From an uncultured Gammaproteobacteria bacterium (GTDB lineage: Bacteria > Pseudomonadota > Gammaproteobacteria > Magnimaribacterales > Magnimaribacteraceae), in NCBI GenBank assembly GCA_913045055.1, contig CAJWPI010000001.1, positions 31,299-95,298 on the forward strand: a stretch of 64,000 bases of DNA, in the 5' to 3' direction. Within the stretch, counting starts at the first letter, position 1. Every line of letters starts with the position of its first letter. Below the pieces are notes generated by a model. That model was not told the origin of the DNA. It did no database searches and saw nothing but the letters and a program-made list of their open reading frames with translations. The translations under genes and the position numbers were made by a program. Shown in pieces: positions 26,463 through 35,725 of the stretch.

Positions 26463-27011
26463 CTAAAGTGCAGCTACTTTATTGTCAGCCATGTGCTCAG
26501 TTATATCGAACAACGTATACCCTAAACTTAGCGAGCCTATCTCAGGTGGTAGATTTGTATCAACTATAAAAATTACAGGAAGCTTAACCTTTTCTCCTGC
26601 TAATAGTTTCTGTTGCTCAAAGCAAAAACATTCTGTTTTATGAAAATATTCTGCCCCTCTTCCTGGGCTAACGCTAGGTATGACCTGCCCCATCATGTCT
26701 TGGTCAGTAGGATTCCCAAATTCAAAAATAACTTTATATTGGGTTCCCGTACTTATCTTAATTTGAGATATTTCTGGTTTAAATGTCCATGGCATGGATT
26801 CATTGTTGTGTGTTACAAATTGGATTAGTATTTCTCTCTTTTCTTTTTCTGCAATTTCTTCTGAAGTTAAGGAAGAGGGTCCCGTGATTTTTCCATTTAA
26901 ACCTGTTATTTCACAAAAAACATCATATATAGGGACTAACAAGAATCCAAAAGCAAACATGCCCAAGACTGTTAAGGTAAGGTTTCTAATTGTTTTGTTT
27001 ACGCCCTGCAT
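26463..27011 (-). CDS. ctaG: Cytochrome oxidase assembly protein CtaG/Cox11
   Basis: Copper chaperone for the CuB site of subunit I. It has 182 residues: an N-terminal membrane anchor (about 12-30) and a periplasmic immunoglobulin-like domain with the copper motif KTECFCFEQQKL (CxC-type, residues near 130) and LPVIFIVDTNLPPEI. It sits between ctaD and ctaE, the usual order coxB-coxA-cox11-cox3. Length and motifs are normal. Confidence 0.95.
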   Translation of the reverse strand: MQGVNKTIRNLTLTVLGMFAFGFLLVPIYDVFCEITGLNGKITGPSSLTSEEIAEKEKREILIQFVTHNNESMPWTFKPEISQIKISTGTQYKVIFEFGNPTDQDMMGQVIPSVSPGRGAEYFHKTECFCFEQQKLLAGEKVKLPVIFIVDTNLPPEIGSLSLGYTLFDITEHMADNKVAAL

Positions 27012-27017
27012 TATTTA

Positions 27018-28607
27018 TTATTTAACTTCAGGTTGAACAGTAAAACTGTGATAAGGCGGGGGAGATTCCAAGGTCCACTCTAGGCCCCATTCTTTTGTAC
27101 CCTCCCAAACCTCACCAGAAGCTTTTTTTCCGCTTCTAATAGCTTTTATGACTATAAAGAGCAGAAGTAATTGGGTTACACCAAATATAAAAGACCCAAC
27201 TGAAACAAATGCATTAAAGTCTGCAAACTGTAAAGCGTAATCTGGATATCTTCTTGGCATCCCTGCTAAGCCCACAAAGTGCATAGGGAAAAAGGTTAGG
27301 TTTACTGATATGAAAGACAACCAAAAATGTAACTTACCAAGGGTTTCGTCATACATGTAGCCAGTCCATTTTGGGATCCAGTAATAAACCCCTGCTATGA
27401 TTCCAAATAGAGCCCCTGGCACTAACACATAATGGAAATGAGCAACTACAAAATAAGTATCATGATATTGAAAGTCTGCTGGAACAATAGCAAGCATAAG
27501 TCCAGAAAAGCCTCCTATTGTAAAAAGAGCTACGAAAGCTATAGCAAACAACATAGGTGTTTCAAAAGAAATAGATCCCCTAAACATTGTAGCTACCCAA
27601 TTAAAGACCTTCACGCCTGTTGGTATAGCAATCAACATAGTTGAATACATAAAGAATAACTCTCCTGCTAGAGGCATTCCAACAGTAAACATATGATGGG
27701 CCCAGACCACGAATGAAAGAATTGCTATAGAGGTTAATGCATAAACCATCGAGGAATATCCAAAAATAGGCTTACGCGAGAAAGTCTCAACTATGTGAGA
27801 AATAATTCCAAAGGCAGGCAGAATCATAATATAAACTTCAGGGTGACCAAAAAACCAAAAAATATGCTGAAATAAAACAGGGTCTCCTCCACCAGCCGCA
27901 TTAAAGAAGCTAGTCCCAAAATGTATATCCATTAACATCATGGTTACAGCTCCTGCTAAAACAGGCATAACTGCAATTAACAAATAGGCTGTTATTAACC
28001 AACTCCAAACAAAAAGTGGCATTTTCATTAATGTAAGCCCAGGAGCCCTCATGTTTAATATGGTAGTAATTATATTTATAGACCCAAGTATTGATGAGGC
28101 CCCCATAACATGAACAGAAAAAATAAAAAAAGTTACAGTATCAGGAGCATAAGTCGTCGACAGAGGGGCATAAAAAGTCCATCCAAAATTAGGTCCGCCG
28201 GCAGGCATAAATAAAGTTGAAATTAGTATTCCAAAGGCCATAGGCAACAACCAAAAACTAAGATTATTAAGTCTTGGTAGGGCCATATCAGGAGCCCCTA
28301 TTTGCATAGGAATCATCCAATTTGCAAGACCAACAAATGCCGGCATAATGACACCAAACACCATAATCAAACCATGGTTCGTGGTCATCTGATTGAAAAA
28401 CTCTGGTTGTACTATTTGAAGCCCGGGTGAAAAGAGTTCTGCTCTTATTACCATAGCCATAGCACCGCCAATAAATAGCATTAAAAAGCTAAACCAAAGA
28501 TAAAGAGTACCTATATCTTTATGGTTGGTAGTAAATAGCCATCTAGTTAAACCTTTTGCTGGACCGTGGTGTCCATGATCATCATGTGTTTCTACTATAG
28601 TGCTCAT
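27018..28607 (-). CDS. ctaD: Cytochrome c oxidase subunit I
   Basis: Catalytic heme-copper subunit of 529 residues with twelve membrane helices. Ligands are visible: the heme a His in MTTNHGLIMVFGV; the cross-linked pair in WFFGHPEVYIMILP; CuB histidines in VWAHHMFTVG; and the heme a/a3 histidines in HDTYFVVAHFHYVLVPGA. The D-channel region near ANWMIPMQIGAPDMA is intact. With heme A synthase present this is an aa3-type oxidase. It starts 20 bases after ctaC. Confidence 0.97.
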   Translation of the reverse strand: MSTIVETHDDHGHHGPAKGLTRWLFTTNHKDIGTLYLWFSFLMLFIGGAMAMVIRAELFSPGLQIVQPEFFNQMTTNHGLIMVFGVIMPAFVGLANWMIPMQIGAPDMALPRLNNLSFWLLPMAFGILISTLFMPAGGPNFGWTFYAPLSTTYAPDTVTFFIFSVHVMGASSILGSINIITTILNMRAPGLTLMKMPLFVWSWLITAYLLIAVMPVLAGAVTMMLMDIHFGTSFFNAAGGGDPVLFQHIFWFFGHPEVYIMILPAFGIISHIVETFSRKPIFGYSSMVYALTSIAILSFVVWAHHMFTVGMPLAGELFFMYSTMLIAIPTGVKVFNWVATMFRGSISFETPMLFAIAFVALFTIGGFSGLMLAIVPADFQYHDTYFVVAHFHYVLVPGALFGIIAGVYYWIPKWTGYMYDETLGKLHFWLSFISVNLTFFPMHFVGLAGMPRRYPDYALQFADFNAFVSVGSFIFGVTQLLLLFIVIKAIRSGKKASGEVWEGTKEWGLEWTLESPPPYHSFTVQPEVK

Positions 28608-28627
28608 CTTTTTTTCCTCTTTTATCT

Positions 28628-29776
28628 TTAAAGATCCGCTTTGTTTTTATACTCAACAATATCTTTAGGAACAACTATTTCGTCATCTCCCCCTTGTCCA
28701 TTGCTCCAAGATTTTCTTGTGTAGGTAATTACAGCGGCTAGATCAACTTCGGATAACTGATTGGCAAAAGATTGCATTGCCGCCCCCTGCACCCCTTCCA
28801 TCAATATTTCTATATTTCTTTGTTTGTCATTCATTACGATTTCACTCCCGTCTAAGGCAGGAAAAACAGGTGGAACCCCTTTCCCATTTGCTTGATGACA
28901 AGCCACACAGTTTACTTGATAAACTCCCTGCCCTCTTTCTACGAGCTCCGCTTCAGACCAAACCTTTTCAGTAAGAAGCCTTTCTTCTTCAGCTAGGGCT
29001 ATTTTTTCTACAACCCATGCATCATACTCCTCCTGCTCTACAGCCCTTACTACAACGGGCATAAAAGCATGCCTAATACCGCAAAGCTCCGTACAAGCAC
29101 CCCTGAAAATCCCGGGTTCAGGAACATTGGTCCATGCAGTATTAATAAAACCTGGTATGGCGTCTTGCTTAACTGCAAAGTCTGGAACCCACCAGGAGTG
29201 AATAACATCATTGCCTGTTATAAGAAACCTAATTCTCTTGTTAATAGGTATAACTAAGGGCTCATCTACCTCCATAAGATAAAACTCTCCTTTTGGAACT
29301 AAATTGTCTATTTGTTCTTGGCTAGTTGAGAGATTGCTAAAAAAATCAATATTATCTTCTAGATATTTATAGTGCCATTTCCACTGGTATCCAGTTACCA
29401 AAATGTTTATATCTCCCTCTGTATCGTCGTAGGCTTTTATCATTACTGTTGTGGAGGGTATTGCCATAAACACTAAAATAAGTGTAGCTGCAACAGTCCA
29501 GCTTACTTCTAACCAAAAGTGGTCATCAACCTTTGAGGGGACGGCTCCCTTTGATTTTCTATACTTCCAAAGAGACCAAAACATGATCCCAAAAACTACT
29601 ACTCCTATCCAAACACATATCCACATAATGAGCATGTGTAAGTCAAAGATGCTCTTACTAACCTCAGTTACGCCCACTGGCATATTGAGGTCTGATTTTT
29701 CTCCTAGTACGATTTGAGGAAGCATTAAAAAAGACAATGGAATAAATTTCTTAGGTATTCTTGAAAAATCAATCAT
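28628..29776 (-). CDS. ctaC: Cytochrome c oxidase subunit II with C-terminal cytochrome c domain
   Basis: A 382-residue subunit. A signal peptide and two membrane helices (about 40-65 and 85-108) are followed by a cupredoxin domain with the CuA site CTELCGIRHAFM (Cys, Glu, Cys, His, Met). Unlike minimal subunit II, the C-terminal 95 residues form a class I cytochrome c domain with CVACH and a Met in GAAMQSF, the caa3-like fusion common in gammaproteobacteria. First gene of the cox operon. Confidence 0.96.
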   Translation of the reverse strand: MIDFSRIPKKFIPLSFLMLPQIVLGEKSDLNMPVGVTEVSKSIFDLHMLIMWICVWIGVVVFGIMFWSLWKYRKSKGAVPSKVDDHFWLEVSWTVAATLILVFMAIPSTTVMIKAYDDTEGDINILVTGYQWKWHYKYLEDNIDFFSNLSTSQEQIDNLVPKGEFYLMEVDEPLVIPINKRIRFLITGNDVIHSWWVPDFAVKQDAIPGFINTAWTNVPEPGIFRGACTELCGIRHAFMPVVVRAVEQEEYDAWVVEKIALAEEERLLTEKVWSEAELVERGQGVYQVNCVACHQANGKGVPPVFPALDGSEIVMNDKQRNIEILMEGVQGAAMQSFANQLSEVDLAAVITYTRKSWSNGQGGDDEIVVPKDIVEYKNKADL

Positions 29777-29829
29777 CTATTTTTTTTATTTTTAACTATT
29801 TGGGAAGGGTCTAATCTGAATCCGCGCGA

Positions 29830-29858
29830 ATTTTATCCTAAGGAGTTGCAATGAACAA
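29830..29858 (-). promoter_or_regulatory. Probable cox operon promoter
   Basis: On the minus strand, TTGTTC (29858-29853) and TAAAAT (29835-29830) are 17 bases apart, giving a start near 29823 and a leader of about 47 bases to the ctaC ATG at 29776. The -35 box is weak. Confidence 0.4.
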
Positions 29859-29888
29859 CAGGTAAAATAAAGATTCTTAACGATTTTT

Positions 29889-30704
29889 TTAAGAGTTGGG
29901 CGTGAGAAGTTTTGTTGCCATTTTGATGTCAGGCTTATTTCCTGTCCATATTTCAAAACTCAGGGCTGCCTGTTGCATGAGCATTCCAAACCCGTCATGG
30001 GTTTTCTTAATTCCATGCCTTCTGGCAAGAGAGCTGAAAAGTGTCTCTGAATTTGAATAACTCAGATCATAAGTCCAATCTTGGTTTGCAAAGGTGCCCG
30101 CTGGTAAGCTAATTTCTTCTTTTAGTAGGCCTGCTGAAGTGGTGTTTATTATAGCTTCTGCTTTAAATGATAAGGGGTCTAACAAATTTCCTGCTGAGAG
30201 CTTTACATCCTCCCTTTTAAATTTCTCAACGAGCTCTATTGCCCTGCTGTAGGTTCTGTTAATTATCTTTATTTCCTTGGGTTTTCTATCAATCAAACTT
30301 GGCAAAATGCTTATAGCTGAACCTCCCGCTCCTATCATTAGCAGTTTTTTATTTTCAATAAATAATTCTTTCTCCTCTAGATCGCTCACCAACCCTTCAC
30401 CGTCAGTATTATCAGAGTGAATTTTTCCCTCTTGTCTCCAAATTACATTTGCGGATGTAGATTTAACGCTAGCATTCGAAGGAAGGTCAGAAACCTCATA
30501 AGCCAGGTTCTTTAAAGGCAAGGTTACATTAATGCCATCATATCCATCTTTAAAAAGCTCCATCACTTTCTCAGTAAAACTGCTTCTGTCTACTTCTATA
30601 GCTTCATAACTTAGTTCAATCCCGCACAGCTTTCCAAATAAACCATGGATAGAAGGGGAAAGGCTGTGGCTTATAGGGGAGCCTATAACTGCAAATTTCT
30701 TCAT
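29889..30704 (-). CDS. aroE: Shikimate dehydrogenase
   Basis: NADPH-dependent reduction of 3-dehydroshikimate in the aromatic amino acid pathway. It has 271 residues. The substrate site is GSPISHSLSPSIH near 8-20; the catalytic Lys is in NVTLPLKN near 60-67 and the Asp in NTDGEGLV near 98-105. The NADP-binding loop is GAGGSAISI with the basic motif NRTYSRA. The late GFGMLMQQAALSFEIWTG block is standard. It follows tsaC by 7 bases; the order purE-tsaC-aroE is one minus-strand unit. Confidence 0.95.
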   Translation of the reverse strand: MKKFAVIGSPISHSLSPSIHGLFGKLCGIELSYEAIEVDRSSFTEKVMELFKDGYDGINVTLPLKNLAYEVSDLPSNASVKSTSANVIWRQEGKIHSDNTDGEGLVSDLEEKELFIENKKLLMIGAGGSAISILPSLIDRKPKEIKIINRTYSRAIELVEKFKREDVKLSAGNLLDPLSFKAEAIINTTSAGLLKEEISLPAGTFANQDWTYDLSYSNSETLFSSLARRHGIKKTHDGFGMLMQQAALSFEIWTGNKPDIKMATKLLTPNS

Positions 30705-30711
30705 TAAACCT

Positions 30712-31248
30712 TTAGTTCCTTAACCATTTTTTTGATACCACATCCTGAATGGGTGTAGAGCTTTTTAGTCCACCAATCTGACCTTTGACTAAAAGAATAT
30801 CAGGAAAAATTTCCTTGACTTCATCAATTGTTTTAGCTGGGAGCTCTCCCTCTATATTTGCAGAGGTAGAAACAATGGCTCCAGAAAATGCTTCACAGAT
30901 TCTAATAATTGTTTTGTGCTTACTTAACCTTAGGGCAACTGACTGTTTCCCTCCGGTTATCCATTTTGGCGTTGTGTTTGTTGGAAATATCCAAGTATGC
31001 GGTCCAGGCCATTTTTCCTCACAGGATTCCTTGTATTTTTCTACTTCTGCATATTGTTCTAAATGAGAAATTTTAGAGCCTACTAATATAAGCCCTTTAT
31101 CTTGAGATCTCTTTTTTAATTTTAAAAGTCTTGTTACAGCTAATTGATTGCTTGGGTCACATCCAAGGCCCCACACTCCTTCTGTAGGATAACCTATGAT
31201 TTCACCTTCTGACAGGCAGCGGACTACTGTGTCTAAAACACCAATCAT
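30712..31248 (-). CDS. tsaC: Threonylcarbamoyl-AMP synthase (TsaC/YrdC/Sua5 family)
   Basis: Makes threonylcarbamoyl-AMP for the t6A37 modification of ANN-decoding tRNAs. It has 178 residues, the short TsaC form without a Sua5 domain. Signature segments: GYPTEGVWGLGCDP near 19-32, KKRSQDKGLILV near 45-56 and SVALRLSKH...GAIVSTSANIEGE near 103-136. In Pseudomonas the gene lies in the same neighbourhood as aroE. It starts 11 bases after the purE stop. Confidence 0.93.
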   Translation of the reverse strand: MIGVLDTVVRCLSEGEIIGYPTEGVWGLGCDPSNQLAVTRLLKLKKRSQDKGLILVGSKISHLEQYAEVEKYKESCEEKWPGPHTWIFPTNTTPKWITGGKQSVALRLSKHKTIIRICEAFSGAIVSTSANIEGELPAKTIDEVKEIFPDILLVKGQIGGLKSSTPIQDVVSKKWLRN

Positions 31249-31259
31249 AACAGAGTTAA

Positions 31260-31751
31260 TTACGTTTCGATCTTCTTGTTAATTTCTTCTGCTGACTTTA
31301 ATTGTTCTTCCCTTAAGGAACTTAATTGATTAGCTATATCTTCTGAGTTCAAACCAAGAATTTGTAACCCAAGATAAGCTGCATTAACAGCTCCAGAAGA
31401 TCCAATAGCTACAGTTCCTACGGGAATGCCTTTTGGCATTTGAACCGTTGATAAAAGGGCATCAAACCCTTTCAGAGGTCCTCCATCTACAGGCACACCT
31501 ATAACAGGCCTGGTGGTTTTGGAAGCTACTGAACCCGCTAAATGAGCGGCAAGGCCTGCCATAGCGATAAAAACTTGAACTCCTTCCTCTTCAGAGCTTT
31601 TTATATGTTCTCCTAAAAGGCTTGGGGTTCTGTGGGCCGACAAGACCTTAATCGAATGTTCTACAGAGAAGTCTTTTAATACCTTAGAACAGCTTCGGGC
31701 ATATTCTAGGTCTGATTCAGATCCTACTATAATGGAAATTAAATTGTTCAA
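31260..31751 (-). CDS. purE: N5-carboxyaminoimidazole ribonucleotide mutase
   Basis: Purine synthesis enzyme of 163 residues (class I PurE). The phosphate and substrate loops are visible: GSESDLEYA near 10-18, SAHRTPS near 39-45 and AMAGLAAHLAGSVAS near 64-78. The start is TTG 31751, decided by a good AGGAGA ribosome-binding site six bases upstream and by alignment of the first residues with the family. purK is not adjacent here, which is unusual, since many gammaproteobacteria have purE-purK together. Confidence 0.93.
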   Translation of the reverse strand: MNNLISIIVGSESDLEYARSCSKVLKDFSVEHSIKVLSAHRTPSLLGEHIKSSEEEGVQVFIAMAGLAAHLAGSVASKTTRPVIGVPVDGGPLKGFDALLSTVQMPKGIPVGTVAIGSSGAVNAAYLGLQILGLNSEDIANQLSSLREEQLKSAEEINKKIET

Positions 31752-31852
31752 TTGTTTCTCCTAAATTTATAAAAGTATTCTAATATAATCGCGTTGCTTA
31801 AAATACTAATGATGGCTTTGACAAAAGAACATAATAAAAAAACTATATAGAG

Positions 31853-32803
31853 ATGAAAATAGTCTTTGCTGGAACTCCGGAGTTTGCTAAAGAGCACTTA
31901 AAGATCTTGTTGAGAGAAAATAATGTGGACCTTGTCCTAACCCAACCTGATAGAAAGGCCGGAAGAGGCAATAAACTAACACCCTCACCTGTTAAGGTGC
32001 TTGCTCAAAAAAATAATATTAGAGTCCTGCAACCAAAAACACTAAAGGGGAATTTAAATTTGGTCAATAAACTTAGAGGGGTAGGTCCTCATATTATTTT
32101 AGTGGTCGCTTACGGTCTTATTGTGCCTAAAGAAATTCTTAACATCCCTAAGCTGGGTTGTATAAATATTCATGCCTCAATATTGCCAAGATGGAGGGGG
32201 GCTTCGCCAATAGAAAGCGCTATTATAAATGGAGACAATATAAGCGGATTGTCTTTTATGAAAATGGATGAAGGACTTGACACTGGTCCTGTCTTACAAA
32301 GTCATACCTGCGTTTTATCATCGGAAGAAAACTCAGAATCTTTAACAACCAAGCTATTGTCAATAAGCGATAAAGAATTAAACAATTTCATTAAAAAATT
32401 AGAGTTAGGCCAAACTCAAGAAACAAAACAAAAGAAAACCGGCATAACCTATGCTAAAAAAATTGATAGGAAAGATACTGAGATAGTGTGGGATAAAAAA
32501 TGCGCCTTAGATGTCGACAGAATGGTTAGGGCTTTCTACCCAAAAATGGGGGCTTTTACCTACATTGGAGAAAAAAGAATAAAGATTCTAAGGTCAAGTG
32601 CTGTGAACAATCGATCTTCTCTTCTGCCGGGTGAAATTTCTATAGATGACTCTGGGGAAATGTTGGTGGGATGCTCTAAGAAAACAAATTTAAAAGTTAT
32701 TTTAGTTCAGCTCGAAGGTAAAAAACCTATCTTATGTAAAGACTTTGTAAGGGAAAACAAGGATTTAATAAATGCTGGATATAAGTTTAATACATCAGAA
32801 TAA
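31853..32803 (+). CDS. fmt: Methionyl-tRNA formyltransferase
   Basis: Formylates the initiator Met-tRNA. It has 316 residues. The N-terminal FAGTPEFA opening, the catalytic block NIHASILPRWRGASPIESAI near 102-121 with its Asn and His, and the MDEGLDTGPVL block near 137-147 are all standard. The C-terminal OB-like domain holds IDRKDTEIVWD. A -35-like TTGACA lies at 31818-31823, but the -10 is poor. In most gammaproteobacteria def precedes and rsmB follows; neither is present here. Confidence 0.95.
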   Translation: MKIVFAGTPEFAKEHLKILLRENNVDLVLTQPDRKAGRGNKLTPSPVKVLAQKNNIRVLQPKTLKGNLNLVNKLRGVGPHIILVVAYGLIVPKEILNIPKLGCINIHASILPRWRGASPIESAIINGDNISGLSFMKMDEGLDTGPVLQSHTCVLSSEENSESLTTKLLSISDKELNNFIKKLELGQTQETKQKKTGITYAKKIDRKDTEIVWDKKCALDVDRMVRAFYPKMGAFTYIGEKRIKILRSSAVNNRSSLLPGEISIDDSGEMLVGCSKKTNLKVILVQLEGKKPILCKDFVRENKDLINAGYKFNTSE

Positions 32804-32873
32804 CTTCAATTTTCATTTTCTAAATCACAAATAAGTTTATAATCAAAATAACATTGATGAAGATGGAAAGGAC

Positions 32874-34244
32874 TTGAAAATAGTTGTTCTTGGAGTGGGT
32901 GCAGTAGGAAGCACTCTAGCAAAGTTACTCTCGCAGGAAGACAATGATGTTGTGGTTGTGGACGAAGACCCTCAACAGCTGTCCAGCTTAGAAGAAGATG
33001 CAGACATTAGGGCGGTTCACGGCAAGGCTTCACACCCAAACGTTTTAGTTAAGGCAGATATAAAAAGTGCTGACATGGTGGTGGCAGTAACAGGAAGCGA
33101 TGAAACTAATATTGTTGCATGCCTGATATCTAAGGTTCTCTCGAAATCAATTAAAACAATAGCAAGGATAAGAGAAGCCTCTTATCTTAAAAATAAAACC
33201 AAAGAGGCTTTAAAAAGCGGAGAAATACCTGTAGATGTTGTGGTTAGTCCTGAGCAGCTTCTAACAGACCATATACAGGCATTAATAGACACACCGGGTG
33301 CGCTTCAAGTAATGGAATTCGGAGAAGGCTTACTACACCTGGTTGCTGTTAAAGCAGTAAGGGGCGGCCCTCTTATTGGCCATGAAATTGGTGAACTAAA
33401 AAAACACATGCCTAAAGTAGACACTAGAGTGGCGGCTATTTTTAGACAAGATAGGCCGATTATTCCAACTGGCACAACTTCTGTGGAGGCTGGCGATGAA
33501 GTCTTCTTTATTGCAAAAAAAGGTGATATACAAAAAGTAATAATAGAAATGAGAAAAAAGGAAGAGCCTTATAAAAAAATTATAATAGCTGGCGGAGGAA
33601 GAGTAGGTTATAGATTGGCAAGTAAAATAGAGCCTAACCATGAAGTTAAAATCATAGAAGAGAGACAAGATAGGGCAGAGTATCTTTCTAAAAATTTAAT
33701 TTCTACCGTGGTGCTAAAAGGAAATGTCTCAGACAAGCATTTACTTCATGAAGAAAATATAGAAAACACCGATGTCTTTGTTGCTGTCACTAATGATGAT
33801 GAGGCCAATATTATGTCTTGTTTGTTGGCAAAAGATATGGGTGCTCATAAAGTTATAGCATTAATTAATAACTCCGCATATGTAGATCTAGTACACGGCA
33901 GAGGGGTTGACGTGGCTATAGCGCCCTCTGAAATAACAATAGGTACTTTTCTTTCTGAGGTTGAAGGTGAGGATGTTGTTAAGGTTCACTCATTAAGAAG
34001 GGGCGCCGCTGAATCAATAGAAGTTATAGCAAAAAAATCTACTAACATCGAAATGAATATAATAGGAAAAGCCTTAGGACAAATAGAATTGCCTTTGGGT
34101 GTAACAATTGGTGCTATAATCCGCGAAAATAAAGCTAAAATCGCCCATGATGACGTTATTTTACATGAAAATGATCATGTTGTTATTTTCTTAACTGATA
34201 AAACTCTTTTGCCTGACATCAAGCAAATATTTTCTTCAAATTAA
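32874..34244 (+). CDS. trkA: Trk potassium uptake regulator TrkA
   Basis: Cytoplasmic NAD-binding gating subunit for TrkH. It has 456 residues in two tandem units, each a Rossmann RCK_N domain (GVGAVGSTLA near 7-16; GGGRVGYRLA near 238-247) followed by an RCK_C domain. The start is TTG 32874, chosen from the GGAAAGGA ribosome-binding site just upstream and from the family N-terminus MKIVVLG. A TATAAT at 32838-32843 may be its own -10. trkH follows after 7 bases. Confidence 0.95.
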   Translation: MKIVVLGVGAVGSTLAKLLSQEDNDVVVVDEDPQQLSSLEEDADIRAVHGKASHPNVLVKADIKSADMVVAVTGSDETNIVACLISKVLSKSIKTIARIREASYLKNKTKEALKSGEIPVDVVVSPEQLLTDHIQALIDTPGALQVMEFGEGLLHLVAVKAVRGGPLIGHEIGELKKHMPKVDTRVAAIFRQDRPIIPTGTTSVEAGDEVFFIAKKGDIQKVIIEMRKKEEPYKKIIIAGGGRVGYRLASKIEPNHEVKIIEERQDRAEYLSKNLISTVVLKGNVSDKHLLHEENIENTDVFVAVTNDDEANIMSCLLAKDMGAHKVIALINNSAYVDLVHGRGVDVAIAPSEITIGTFLSEVEGEDVVKVHSLRRGAAESIEVIAKKSTNIEMNIIGKALGQIELPLGVTIGAIIRENKAKIAHDDVILHENDHVVIFLTDKTLLPDIKQIFSSN

Positions 34245-34251
34245 GCCCGAT

Positions 34252-35703
34252 ATGAAGCTCCCTTATACTGTAAAGATTTTGGGTGTTTTGTTAATGTTTT
34301 TCAGCATTGCTCAATTGATTCCAGTGATTGTTGCCTTTATTTATTCAGAAACAGCTCATCTATATAATTTTTCTCTAACTTTTATTATAACTTTTTTTAG
34401 TGGGCTGGCCTTGTACCGGTTTTCTACAAAAGAAAATAGTGACCTAAGAACTAAAGATGGCTTTATAATAACTGTTTTCTTCTGGACTGTTTTAGCGCTT
34501 TTTGGCTCCATACCAATTTTTTTAGCTTCTATAGACAATATTTCATATGTAGATGCTTTGTTTGAGTCAATTTCAGGCCTCACAACAACTGGAGCAACGG
34601 TTTTGATAGGTCTAGATGAGCTTCCCAGATCTTTACTTTTTTACAGACAGCTCCTGCAGTGGCTAGGAGGCATGGGGATAATAGTTCTGGCAGTCGCTGT
34701 TTTACCTCTACTGGGGGTTGGGGGCATGCAGCTATACAGGGCTGAGACTCCCGGTCCTCTTAAAGGGTCAAAACTTACCCCTAGAATAACTGAAACTGCG
34801 AAAGCCCTGTGGTATGTCTATCTAACAATGACTGTGGCATGTGCATTGCTTTACAAAGTCTTTGGTATGAGTTCATTTGATGCTATTTGTCATGCATTTT
34901 CAACGGTTGCTATAGGGGGCTTCTCTACCCATGACCAGAGTTTTGCTTACTTTCCGCAACAAGGAATAAGATATACAGCAATTATATTTATGTTACTTGC
35001 TGGAATGAACTTTGCTCTTCACTTTACAGCCTGGAGCAAAAGAAGGGTTTTTCATTATTTCTATGATTCTGAATTTAGGTGTTATTTTGGAATTATCTTA
35101 TTAACATTTGCTGTAACTTCCTTAACTTTGCTGTATTACTTAGAAGAGTTTAACCAAAAAACTATCGGAGAGAGCCTTTTCTTGGTAGTCTCTATATCAA
35201 CAACAACTGGATTTTTGTCTTCTAACTACTCTGAACTCCCTCTATTTTTACCGATAATGCTTCTAACTGTAGCTTTTATCGGCGCATGTGCTGGATCAAC
35301 GGGGGGAGGAATAAAGGTTATTAGGGCTTTAATTCTTTTAAAACAAGGGGGGGCAGAGTTTACAAAGTTAATCCACTCTAATGCTGTTGTTTCAATAAAG
35401 TTAAGCAAAAGGCCTCTAAGCCCCAGGATTTCTGAGTCTGTTTGGGGGTTTTTCTCCATGTATGTGTTGGTTTTTCTTGTTCTTCTGTTGTTGTTGTTAT
35501 CCCAAGGAAATAGTTTTATAACAGCATTCTCAGCTGTTGGGGCAACTTTAAACAACCTGGGCCCGGGTCTTGGAGATGTATCAAATAACTACTATATTCT
35601 TAACAACAACTCAAAATTAGCTCTTTGCTTTGCAATGCTGCTAGGAAGATTAGAAATTTTTACCTTATTGATAGTTTTTACACCAGGATTTTGGAAAAAC
35701 TGA
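34252..35703 (+). CDS. trkH: Trk potassium transporter membrane subunit TrkH
   Basis: Potassium channel-like membrane protein of 483 residues. Four MPM repeats can be recognised from their selectivity-filter turns: SGLTTTGATV near 110, TVAIGGFSTH near 218, STTTGFLSS near 312 and GATLNNLGPG near 430. The glycine of each filter is present, and the block ACAGSTGGGIKVIRALIL near 344-361 is the usual TrkH segment. It works with TrkA immediately upstream. Confidence 0.95.
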   Translation: MKLPYTVKILGVLLMFFSIAQLIPVIVAFIYSETAHLYNFSLTFIITFFSGLALYRFSTKENSDLRTKDGFIITVFFWTVLALFGSIPIFLASIDNISYVDALFESISGLTTTGATVLIGLDELPRSLLFYRQLLQWLGGMGIIVLAVAVLPLLGVGGMQLYRAETPGPLKGSKLTPRITETAKALWYVYLTMTVACALLYKVFGMSSFDAICHAFSTVAIGGFSTHDQSFAYFPQQGIRYTAIIFMLLAGMNFALHFTAWSKRRVFHYFYDSEFRCYFGIILLTFAVTSLTLLYYLEEFNQKTIGESLFLVVSISTTTGFLSSNYSELPLFLPIMLLTVAFIGACAGSTGGGIKVIRALILLKQGGAEFTKLIHSNAVVSIKLSKRPLSPRISESVWGFFSMYVLVFLVLLLLLLSQGNSFITAFSAVGATLNNLGPGLGDVSNNYYILNNNSKLALCFAMLLGRLEIFTLLIVFTPGFWKN

Positions 35704-35725
35704 AACCTTTTAGAGCTACTGTTAA

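Noticed and set aside
29842..29865. Tiny frame MNNR with a good AAGGAG site in the cox upstream region
   Set aside because: Only four codons, nothing follows it on that strand that it could regulate; probably chance.
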